Assembly: GCF_902713425.1 (NCBI RefSeq)
Contig: NC_081231.1
Location: 1,684,760-1,748,759, forward strand
DNA: 64,000 nt
Reading direction: 5' to 3'
From: Acipenser ruthenus
Taxonomy: Eukaryota; Chordata; Actinopteri; Acipenseriformes; Acipenseridae
Positions 1 through 10,245 of this stretch are shown here, one piece after another. A program made the translations under genes and the position numbers. The stretch's first letter is position 1. Every line of letters starts with the position of its first letter. A model generated the notes under the pieces. That model was not told the DNA's origin. It made no database searches and saw only the letters and a program-made list of their open reading frames with translations.

Positions 1-249
1 GCATTGGGAGGGAGGCGGTCCGTTTGTGGAGGTTGTGATTGGTCAAGCGAGTCTGCAGTAGAGCCTAACACACTGTTGATATGGAAACACCCAAACTGCC
101 GCTAGAATAACACAGCACACAGTGCAATTGGAGACAGCCTTCCATGAGTATAACCTTGACTTCTTGTCCCCATGTTATCCTCTCTGAAGACTTACCTCCC
201 ACTACAACCAATGCCAGCTCTGTAAATCCAACACGAGAGTGCTCAGTAT

Positions 250-425
250 ATTAAACAAACTCATTGTGTGACCCTGAGCAAGTCACTTAACCTCCTTGTG
301 CTCCGTCTTTCGGGTGAGACGTAGGTGTAAGTGACTCAGCAGCTGATGCATAGTTCACACACCCTAGTCTCTGTAAGTCGCCTTGGATAAAGGCGTCTGC
401 TAAATAAACACATAATAATAATAAT
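250..425 (+). repeat. SINE fragment, 'ctgagcaagtcactta' family
   Basis: The body contains 'accctgagcaagtcactta', 'gatgcatagttcacac' and a tail 'taagtcgccttggataaa' followed by 'ctgctaaataa' and ATA repeats. The same body recurs at about 8830-9030, 11905-12040, 13300-13500, 15030-15230, 15835-16045 and 18320-18545, so it is an interspersed SINE family. The tail type is shared with L2/CR1-mobilised fish SINEs. Confidence 0.75.
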
Positions 426-1021
426 CAACAGAACACTAGAAAATAAGAATTTGCAATGAAATGTTTAATCAAACCGTGATAAACCGGTATCCAGTTTAAC
501 ACGAAATATGTCAGTGTGGCGTACTGATGAGCGAGCAGACAGACAGAGACACTACCCTATATTCACAGACTCGGACATATAGAGCAGGCGCGCTAAGCCA
601 GCCGCTCTGAGCAGCTCAGTTAAAGAACTCACGTCACGGTTTAGGACTATATAAAGAAGGATAGGAAAATTATGTCACAAGTGGGCGGAGTTAGTAAACA
701 GCGGAGCATTTCTGGAGCCCGTCGAGCACTTTCACGGTGCACTCACAATGCCTTTAACGTATTCTCGCTTGCTCTGGGAAAATGTTTGACATAATCAAGC
801 ATTAATTCACATAAATAACAGCCAGCCACTTTACATTAACGACATTTTGTATTGTTATAAAAAATAATAAAAAAAAACGGTATACCCTGGCGCTGCGACA
901 TAGCATCGCCGCAATGTATTCAGTACTGAGTGGGCTCCACAAATGACGCCTGTAATTGAGCACCGAAGTGCATCACGGGATTGACTGTCCTATCCTTTAT
1001 AATATAGTCCTAGCTTCACGG

Positions 1022-1533
1022 TAGGGATGCCAACTAGCCCCATAATTCCGGGAGACTTTAAGACAGGTCCGATTTTTGAACTCCCCTCTCCAACCGCAAA
1101 TTAATTGATTTTATTGAACGTGTAAAGCGAGGTGTGAAATACTTGAACTGTCTCTAAAGCAGCTGAATAATTGTGCTAACCACGAGTTACACCTGTGTCC
1201 GAGGGCAGGAATTACTATCGCGTGAGGACCACAGCCTCCGAAATAAATATAAACTTAACCACAAAGTCAAACGAGATTCTCTAAAATTGCACTATTTTGA
1301 TAGATAATGTCACCATATAAAATTTCAAGCGATCCAATTGGAGTACATGCTATGATGCTCTCCCGACAGAACCGCCACCGCAATTAAACACATTTATCGA
1401 AGACGCTCACGCAATTCACGATCACTTTACTTGTCGATTTAAAATCGATTCGTTTGTGGTTTAGGAGGCGAGTTTAAAAACCTGACCTGCCTTAAAAAGT
1501 GTCCCGGAATTACGGGGCCAGTTGGCAATCCTA
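1022..1533. mobile_element. hAT-like MITE with long terminal inverted repeats
   Basis: The left end reads 'tagggatgccaactagcccc' and the right end is its inverse, 'ggccagttggcaatccta'. The inverted similarity runs on for about 50-90 bp ('ttaagacaggtc' against 'gacctgccttaa'). The flanks 'cttcacgg' (1014-1021) and 'ctccacgg' (1534-1541) look like an 8-bp target duplication with one change, as expected for hAT elements. There is no transposase inside. Confidence 0.8.
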
Positions 1534-3352
1534 CTCCACGGCGGCTCAGTTCTGCTCCCTCTGAGCAGCAGTTAACGCACCCGCTGTCTACGCAAGCATT
1601 TAAAAAAGCTGATCCTCCAAAAAGGCAATGAAACTAACTTCCTTAAATACTGCAGCACTTTGGTGGGCTAGTCTCTATTTTTAATAGAGAAAAGAACCTC
1701 AAAATATATATAATTTAAAACCCCTGCAGTATATGATCCACGTTTTTTTCCTGTATATATGCAGGGCGATTCACAATATGCGCAACAACGTTGTTTTTCA
1801 ATCTTGTGCACAGTACTCTGCTAACGGGAGTGAACACTAAGCGGGTTGGGTTGCAATAAGGCTTATTTGAAGACCTGACTTCGTTCATTACATCCGACGT
1901 TTGCGTAGCGCAGTCCTCAAGTCACAATCGCAACGAAACACGCGGTTTATTGACCTCCATATACAGAACTGCAGGTTGTAAGAACTGTAATGACCCAGAC
2001 GGACAAAATAGGTCACAGTTTACCATGCCAAGCACACGTGTCGCTCGATTTACAACAGTACAAGGTGTTGGTAAAATAAAAAAGGGACGATAACAAAGCA
2101 AAATTATACTTGACATGCATTTGAACGCGGTGCTATTAAGACACAGATCGACTACCAAGAGTAAGCGACTCAAAAAAGCTGTTTTAAATGTTGTAATCGT
2201 GTGTCGTCTAGCGACGCAGGCCCCAAAGAAAGGACCTGTTCATAATCCCACTGATTTAAACAGCAGACAGATTGTACACGGAACAGTTTAAATGCTAGTC
2301 CATTATACATTCCTTAACTTAATATGATCAACACACCAGACAACTGAAGTATTAATAATATATCTCAAAGCGAGATGGTGGTTCATGATTTTTAAGAAGG
2401 GGTAAAACAGTTAACTCACCGTATTAGCGTGTTATACATGATGGATCATTTTGTGGATAGATAGATAGATCCGTCGCTATTGTAAAAACAGTGCGAGAAT
2501 GGAAAAGACCTTTCAGTGGAAAAGCGACTCAGAAAAAACGTGCATGCCGCAGCGTGCGCCGGCTGGATTGGAGGTGGCTACGTTTTGCTTACGCACGAAC
2601 GAGTCAAAATGAATCGCCACACAAAGCAAGCAGGCTCACCCAAATCGGAAGTAAACTCAAACACAGGACATGAGGGCTAGTATTTATTTGTGTATGCATC
2701 TCTCTTTGTATATATACACACCAGCATGGTTAACTGTGATAGTAATCAATCATAAAGAACACATTAAACTTACACCTCTCCACAATGGGGATTGATAGAG
2801 TGTAAACACGCAGTAAATTATGACTCACAGTCATAAATAATACACAGAGCAGGGAGCTATGATATTATAAGCTGGCCCTTCCACGCCTGGTCTTAACCTT
2901 GTTCTGAATTGTTTAATTGAACCTCTACTCATTGGGTCATTCTATTTTTACAGTACATGGGCACGCTTTGGGTTGGATCGACCAACATGTCTTTATAAAT
3001 CAGTAAGCCAACAGCAAAACAAAATGAAACTTTATCTAAGGCGGCAGCTCACTAGATCAGGTCTCCCCAACCCCGCTCCTCGGGGGACCCCCCTGTGTCT
3101 GCTGGTTTTCATTCCAACGGAGCTACCAGTTACTGAACTCGACCCTTCATTGAACTAATAATGTTCTCAATTAGACCCTTTCATTGTTCTCCGCGCCTAG
3201 AAAGTTGCAGATTTCATCTTACGTATGCAATGTTATTGTTAACTGCGGCTACTTAGAGCGTCATTTACCGGTAGCAGGACTGTATTTGCATGCACAGAAT
3301 ATTGTTTGATTGGATTACTGTGGCTATTTTTGCATATTCCACGATCTAACGA

Positions 3353-3400
<48 letters not shown>

Positions 3401-3402
3401 AG

Positions 3403-3454
<52 letters not shown>

Positions 3455-3466
3455 TGTGTGTGTGTG

Positions 3467-3513
<47 letters not shown>
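3353..3513. repeat. Composite microsatellite (GA)n(AT)n(GT)n(CT)n(AT)n
   Basis: Five adjoining dinucleotide tracts change motif abruptly along about 160 bp. Open frames across it are low-complexity artefacts. Confidence 0.95.
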
Positions 3514-5038
3514 GTATTCATGATGCATTGTATATATACATGTCTGTATTGTATAATTGCTTTGGCAACACCTCCTATTGTAAGTCATGCCAATAAAGCA
3601 CCATTGAATTGAACTGAATAGAGAGAGAGAGAGAATCGTATACAGTATTGTAGCTTCAGCCACATACAGAAAACACAGGACCGTGCAAAACAGTCTAGTC
3701 TCCTACAATATCGCAGTATACTGTGGTGTGTTTGGTACAGTGCCACTGTATTTGTACATGAGCAATTGCGATGTATTCATCATTACGTATTGTTATTACA
3801 AAAGCTGTGAAAAACAAATTTAGAAAACTTACCGGCTAATTGGCGCGCTTAATGATGCAACAGATTACTATTGTCTTGTGTGTGTGTGTGAGCTTCCCGA
3901 TTTATTTAGTTTCTTGGCGCGTTTTTTTTTTTTTTTTTCGATAAAGGGAGTACACAGTGTGCAGTAGAATTACCTCAAATACAAAATTCTTTTTTTAATG
4001 AAAGCAAACTTAATATACCACACTTCTCATAATAGCAAGCATACAGCTCCGATGCGATTGAGTGTGCTTAATTGGCAGTTTGATTTAGCTTAGTGCAGTT
4101 CTGACCCGCAGCTGCAAAGAATGAATAAATTAGGGCGTGGTCACCGAATGAGAGGACGCGCCAGGTAGACTCTCAGCCTATCACAGTCGTCCTTTTGGCA
4201 ACAGACCCGTGTGTTAATTCGTTTACCTGAAGCACAGTAAGAATGAACCACAGCAGCGGATGTTATTATTTTCAAAGATTAGAATATTTGGGTGTTTTGT
4301 TTTTTTTTCGTGGCGAAATATTTCAGCAAAATTATCCATCTGTCAATCTGCTTGTTTGTCATTGAGTGAACTTTTATTAATACATATTTCACTTTGTTTT
4401 AATTACTATTAATAAGATAACTAAATAAATTATTTGATTCAGATGCTTGAAGCACGCTTGGATATCGTTTTTGTACGATTTGGTGTGGTCTATGACATAG
4501 CCCAATATGTTAATCGGCCCGTGATAAATTGTAAGAACCTATTTTTAAGGTGTAGTTAAATTACAAGGCTCGCAAGAAAACTACTCAAACTACAATCGTC
4601 CATTAATCTGTTTATTGCTGGTTGAATGAACTGAGAAACCAGATACATGATGTTAGAAAAAATATATACGCATAGAGAGAGAGACACACACACACACAAC
4701 ACAAAGGGTGTTTACTGGTTTTCGCGTCACAGAGAACACTGCTGTAGTGGTTCGGTCTTTTCCGCCGCCTGACAAAAGGGCAGCCGAGAAGAGCCGACGT
4801 GTGCCGGATTGACCAAACGCACAGAAACACACACTGCCACGTCAGAGCCCGCTGTCTGTGTACGCAGCACACCTCGGCATCTTCAGTGGCTTAGTGGGAA
4901 TGCAGTGGTGACCACACTGGTATGATTAACAACTCAAGGGGTAGGATAGCAGGCACAGGTTAAACAGAAGGTCCCCAGACTGTACAGAAAGCAGGTTAGC
5001 AAACTGCGGGCGCATATACAACGTAAACGGGGATCGTT

Positions 5039-5690
5039 ATGGGGTGCTTTTCGCTGAATGTCGGGGTGCTGCTGTGCGTTCTGCTGCACGAGTATGGGGT
5101 GCACGGCATCTCATTCTACTTGCCTCCCCGCGCGAGGAAATGTTTGAGGGAAGAGATCCGCAAAGACGTTTTGGTCACGGGGCAATACGAGGTCACGGAA
5201 GTGCATGACGTCGTCACCAATTTAAAGGTAAGTGACTACAAAATGTTTTAATTCGTAAGCATACGTCACTGGAGTGGAAGCGCATTCCAAAATGTTGCTT
5301 ACGCCTTACCGCGCGTGTCTTAATTGATAATAACAGACAGTGCATGCGTTTTGGTGGTATTTAACTGCTTTGAAATGACTTCCACACCGTGTAGAATGAA
5401 ATGAAATGATATGGCTTGTGTAAGAATAGACACAACGCCAAGCAGGCGCATTTGAGTCGAGTGTGCGGTACAGAATTTAACGCGTGGAGAGTTCGGCCAC
5501 GAATTTTTATTGTTATTTTTTTAGAAATGTGAAAACGGTTTGTGTGAACTCTGTTGAGTTTGAGAAGTTGCCCTGCCAAAACTTTGGAAAAACAAAAACA
5601 TGAATGAATTATAAATAGATACATAGAGATGAAACTTAACATGGTGTAATTGTGCAGCCAGTGACTGAATGGGATATACTGTACTACTGC

Positions 5691-5722
<32 letters not shown>

Positions 5723-6919
5723 TTAATAATAATAATCATCATCATCATCATCATCATCGGTATTTGTATAGTTCTGTTATGTGGTTGGGCGGCACGGTGG
5801 CGTGGTTAGCGCTGTTGCCTCACAGCGCCATGGTCCTGGGTTCGAATCCGACCAAGGGTAATGTTTGTGTGGAGTTTGCATGTTCTCCCCGTGTTCGCGT
5901 GGGTTTTCTCCCACAGTCCAATGACATGCTGTCTAGGTTGATTGGTCATTCTAAATTGCCCTCTGTGTGTATCCCGGGTTAGGCTCCGGCTCACCGCGAC
6001 CCTGTAAAGGAGTAAGCGGTTAATGATAATGAATTGATGGATGTTATGGGGTTGGTTTGGGATTTGCCCAAGATGACGTCACCCTAATTAGCAGGTACAC
6101 GACCACAAACATACAGAACACGGCAGTTTAATTAGATGTGACGTACAGACAGACAGACAGACAGACAGGTAGATAAATAAATCGTTTTGTTTTTGACAGG
6201 ATACATGTAACACGTTCTCAGTCATCAACAACTGATGCAATATTTAAACACAAAGTGGGCGCATTAACAGAGTAACATTTTCTATAGCGTGTTGGATCGC
6301 TGGTAGTTTTACTGCGCGGTCTGGAATCTCTCACGGAGGAGCGATTCGGGGTCGCTCGGCGGGGACACGCTGAGACGGAGGCAGGGTACCGACGCAAGGA
6401 AAGCAAACCTAAAAACGAGTATTTGCTTGTTTGTCTCTTCACCCAGGTGACGGACAGCGCGGAGCATACCCTGTATAAGAAGGACAACGTCCAGAAAGGG
6501 AAGTTCGCCTTCTCGACCGATAACTTTGACGAGTTTGACATCTGCTTTGAGAGTGTGGTCCCGACCGGTAAGAGCAACAGCACTGGAGACTAACCGTTAA
6601 AAAAAAAAATCAATTTAAAAATACATTTACACAAACAGGTGTTAAGTGTTACACTTAGTTTGCCGTGTTTATTTCTCTTTATCGCTATTCTTTACAATGC
6701 TTACCTATGCTTTACCATGCTTTCACTGTGCTTTATTACACGTTGCTGTGCTTTACCATGCTTTCACTGTGCTTTATTACACGTTGCTTTTACCATGGGA
6801 AACTTTTTAAACGGGTATCTCATTTTGACATCTATTTCATATTTATTCTACTCGATTCTATGCAGTACTCTGGAAATTCATCTCTGCAGTTCAGTAGGCT
6901 TCTAGAGTTTTCTTCATTA

Positions 6920-6979
<60 letters not shown>

Positions 6980-8741
6980 GTTGTTATTGTTATTTATTTC
7001 TTAGAAGATGCCCTTATCCAGGGCGACTTACAATTGTTACAAGATATCACATTTTTTTTACACATTATTTTTACATACAATTACCCATTTATACAGTTGG
7101 GTTTTTACTGGAGCAATCTAGGTAAAGTACCTTGCTCAAGGGTACAGCAGCAGTGTCCCCCACCTGGGATTGAACCCTCCAGAGCCCTAACCACTACTCC
7201 ACACTAGCCAGATCTACGGTCTCTACAACAGCAGGGAGATGCAGCTTCTATGTATCGTGGGTGTGTCTTATTATTTGTCCAGCCGTGTGAGATTTGATAA
7301 CAGTGGTTTCTTTTTTCTTCTAGGCTTTGAGGGGGTCACCGAACAGCTGATCGTTCTAAACATCAAACACGGTACTGAAGCCAAGAACTATGAAAACGTG
7401 AGTACTGTACCCATCCACATGGCCACGTGTGGAAACAGAGAAAGAGCTTATATCTGTCCATCTAGACTCTATTCGAGAGAGATTCACTGCACCAGGGATG
7501 TATACAAGACTCCTCTTGAACAGCAGTTTCACCCATTCCAGGTTTTACTACTACAAGCTTGATTAGCCCCACTGTCTAGGTAACAAGCTCAGGTGCGTCT
7601 TAAACTCGTACCAGAACCAGGAATGGATCAAACTGCTATTCAGAGGGAGTCTTATTTCCATTCCTGCTGCACTGTTGTGTGGTTGCTCACTAACCTCTCT
7701 GTCTGTGTGTGTCTCAGATTGCCAAGGCAGAGAAGCTAAAGCCTCTGGAGGTGAAGCTGAGACAGATGGAGGATCTCTCAGAGTCCATCGCCAAAGAGCT
7801 GAGCTACATGAAAAGCAATGCTGAGCACCGCAGCAACACCAATGGTATGTGGAGAGAGAGAGAGAGACGGACAGACAGTGAGAGTACAGCTTGGTCTCCA
7901 AGGAGAGTCAGGATCTAACAGAATCAAATACTTCATGAAGAATAAAAAGGAAACTGAAAACTCACTTAAGTTACAATTTTCAGTTGCTGCTGTAGTTGAA
8001 GCTCTAATAGACAAAGCTATGAAACTTGACAGAGACATGTGGACTTAGTGCTTTCAGCTCAGTTAAGGCAGGTATGTTTAGTGCTTAAAAAATAAAATTA
8101 GAGAGAGAGAGAGAGAGAGATTGAGAAAAAGGAAAACTGCTGTGTACCAAAATGATCAATAAGAAAAAAGAAAAAAAAAGAGAAAAGGATATTTCAGGTA
8201 CTTAAAAAGGTAGAATAATTGATTACAAATCAATAATCAGGACGTTTCGGACTACAAATCCTTCATCGGCTGAATGCAAAAAAAACAGTGCTTTAAGAAG
8301 TTGATAAAAAAAAAAAAAACAAGTAGTCTTTTAAACAAAATTCCAGAATGTTGATGATTATATATATATATATATATATATATTATATGAACATAATTTA
8401 GATCTTTTATTTAACATAATGTAATCAAAAGAAACATTATGTAATCATAAGAAATTCCACAACGAGAAAAATCCTGTGGTGCCAGCCTGGTCCATTAACA
8501 CTCGGGAGAGGAAACACTGCTGAAAAAGTGGCTCCATGTTCCCTCGGCTTAACGCTTACCTGCCCTGTTGTTTGGTGCTGCGCTTGTGGAGCTGACCTGT
8601 GCCAATGCTTGCCTTGCAGAGTCTACCAGTTCCCGGGTGCTGGGGTTCAGCCTCCTCTCCATGCTGTGTCTGGTCAGCCTGGCTGTCTGGCAGGTGTTTT
8701 ACCTGCGACGATTCTTCAAGTCCAAGAGGCTGATTGAGTGA
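5039..8741 (+). CDS. tmed10: p24-family cargo receptor, TMED10-like (p24 delta)
   Basis: Five exons: 5039-5227, 6447-6567, 7324-7397, 7718-7844 and 8620-8741. All introns are GT-AG, and together the exons give a 210-aa reading frame, normal for the family. The product is a type I membrane protein that cycles between ER and Golgi and sorts cargo such as GPI-anchored proteins into COPI and COPII vesicles. Residues 1 to about 22 are a hydrophobic signal peptide. The lumenal GOLD domain follows, with KCLREEI and DICFE supplying the two conserved cysteines. Then come a coiled-coil stretch ([20 protein letters not shown]), a membrane segment ([13 protein letters not shown]) and the tail [13 protein letters not shown]. 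That tail has the FF and dibasic KSKRLIE coat-binding signals. TMED10 is the closest human family member by recollection ([14 protein letters not shown] tail). A lineage-specific paralogue of TMED10 is possible. Confidence 0.93.
5695..5758. repeat. (TAA)n / (CAT)n microsatellite in p24 intron 1
   Basis: An ATA-type tract passes into 'atcatcatcatc' and abuts the V-SINE-like copy that starts at about 5787. Confidence 0.85.
5787..6045 (+). mobile_element. V-SINE-like tRNA-derived SINE (DANA/HE1 type)
   Basis: The tRNA-like head 'gcggcacggtggcgtggtta' carries box A and 'gggttcgaatccg' as box B. The central block contains 'tgtggagtttgcatgttctc' and 'cgtgttcgcgtgggttttct', which I recognise from zebrafish DANA and other fish SINEs. 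The end is 'aatgaattgatgga'. It lies in intron 1 of the p24 gene. Confidence 0.75.
6920..7205 (-). mobile_element. tRNA-derived SINE with (TAA)n tail, antisense
   Basis: Reading on the minus strand, the body has 'ttgagcaaggtactttacct', 'ctccagtaaaaacccaactg' and the tail 'taagtcgccctggataaggg'. The tail runs into a long ATA tract (6920-6980). The tRNA-like 5' end is partly decayed. It is the same family as the copies at 18560, 33944, 36650 and 50104, and lies in p24 intron 2. Confidence 0.8.
7525..7660. repeat. MITE piece related to 19504-19677 element
   Basis: 'acccattccaggtttta', 'aacaagctcaggtg' and 'aggaatggatcaaactgct' match both halves of the inverted-repeat element at 19504-19677. Related pieces lie at 9030-9165 and 11060-11265. 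Confidence 0.65.
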
Positions 8742-9174
8742 GGAGGGGCCCTCCACGCCGCTGCCCTTACAAAAGCACACCACAGTCGAGGCATTGCCAC
8801 ATGTAGTAATACAGAGAAATAAGACTCCTGTTGCTCAGCCCGAGGTTCAAATCCCCGCTCAGCCACCGACTCGCTGCGCGTGACCCTGAACAAGTCACTT
8901 ATCTGAAGGATGGAGCACAAGGAGGTTGAGAATTAAAACCAAGGTCCTTTTGTACATAACTCTGCAGCAGCAGTTAATGCATAGTTCACCTCCTAGTCTC
9001 CAAGTCACTTTTGATAAAAGCCATTTAAAAGCAGGTTGATCCATTCCTGGCTGTCATATGAGTTTTAAAAAAAGAGACACACCTGAGCTTGTTACCTGTA
9101 CACTGGGGCTAATCAAGCTCGTTTTTGAACCAGGAATGGATTGAACTGCTATGCAACGGGAGTCTTATTTCCTT

Positions 9175-9325
9175 CCCTGGATTAGTCTGGTGGCTCTTCG
9201 CTGGACTCCCTCCAGGGCTACAATGTCCATTTGGTGCTGTGGTGACCAGAACTGGACACAGTATTCTCAGTGCGAGCTCACCAGTCCATTATACACCCTC
9301 ATCATGACCTCCTTGGATCTCCAAC
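9175..9325 (-). mobile_element. CR1-group LINE 3' fragment, antisense
   Basis: 'ctggactccctccagggcta', 'gtgaccagaactggacacag' and 'tattctcagtgcgagctcac' are typical of the antisense of CR1 3' ends. Only about 150 bp remain. Confidence 0.65.
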
Positions 9326-9652
9326 CTCGGTCCCAGGGGACCCCTGTGCCTGCTGTCCGACAGCGATGAGTCAATTAAAACACAAAGGTCTGTCTCTTGG
9401 GGGGGTCTGTTCTAGTTCTACACCCAAAGTTCTTTGCTACTCGCATACTTCCCGTTTCCAGAAGTAATCCACAGGACAGGAGTTATTTTGCAAGATGTAA
9501 TTTTATCTCTGTACATGTTAATAAAAGCCAACCGCCTAGGACAAAGCAAGCCGAACCATATAAATAAAACATACAAAAAACAATTTGAACTGTACAAACA
9601 CTCATATACATTGCACTGTGCAGTCATCTACAGGGGCTTGATAATAGATTTG

Positions 9653-9924
9653 GTCTCCTGGCCAAAGGTTTTGCATCACCCTACAGAATGAACTAATTTA
9701 GCTTCATGAAGTCGAATGAAACCTGCTGAATAATATTGCGTTAACATCTTGAATTGCACACCGCTTTGTAGTTTTCTCATATACTTAACGGAAAACTGAC
9801 AAATTTAAAAAATGTAACATTGCAGTATCGAGTTAAATCTAATATATATTTTTTTTAATTGTTTTTTAAATCATGTCTCAATCCTAAAATTCTAGGTGAT
9901 ACAAAACTTTTGTCCATAGCTGTA
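9653..9924. mobile_element. Mariner/Tc1-like MITE
   Basis: The left end 'ctggccaaaggttttgcatc' and the right end 'gatacaaaacttttgtccat' are inverted copies. The family recurs as partial copies at 15270-15495, 11530-11632 and 17797-17893, where the ends read 'gctctggccaaaagttttgc'. No transposase frame is present. Confidence 0.7.
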
Positions 9925-10245
9925 TGTTAGAGAAAACTGAAAAAAAAAACAACTATGGGGGCCAGCAGGTTAGATCATGAGGAGCCCCCTGTGATTAACA
10001 CATTGAACCCTTACAGGTGACCAGTCCAGGGACAGCTTAAGTTGGAATGAAAGACAGAAGCCCCTGCGATCCTCGAGGACTGGAGTTTGACACCCCTGGT
10101 TCAGTGAGATCATTTCAGTAACACATTCAACAAGGTGGTAACAAAGTAACAGTTTGTATTGAACACAACAAATGAAATGCAGGTTCCTCTGAGAGGTGGC
10201 GTTGATCCCTGACCGTGGAATTCAGCTGGAGAGATGCCCAGGGTC

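Larger units (their letters stand above)
1..5038. other. Intergenic, repeat-rich; no gene recognised
   Basis: Short open frames here (for example near 1922-2173, 4612-4872) lack splice context or recognisable domains. What can be supported is a SINE piece at 250-425, a MITE at 1022-1533, a hAT-like repeat near 2875-2930 and 3056-3200, and a composite microsatellite at 3353-3513. The last 100 bases form the 5' flank and presumed promoter of the p24 gene. Confidence 0.5.
8742..10245. other. Interval between p24 gene and bbs1; repeats only
   Basis: p24 (+) and bbs1 (-) converge here, so the interval holds both 3' ends. It contains a SINE piece (8830-9030), MITE remains (9030-9165), a CR1 fragment (9175-9325) and a mariner-like MITE (9653-9924). 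I see no further gene. Confidence 0.6.

Noticed and set aside
3403-3663. Frames with RERERERE and IYIYIY runs
   Set aside because: Translation of the composite dinucleotide microsatellite.
5790-5860. tRNA-like sequence with A and B boxes
   Set aside because: It is the head of the V-SINE-like element and not a tRNA gene.
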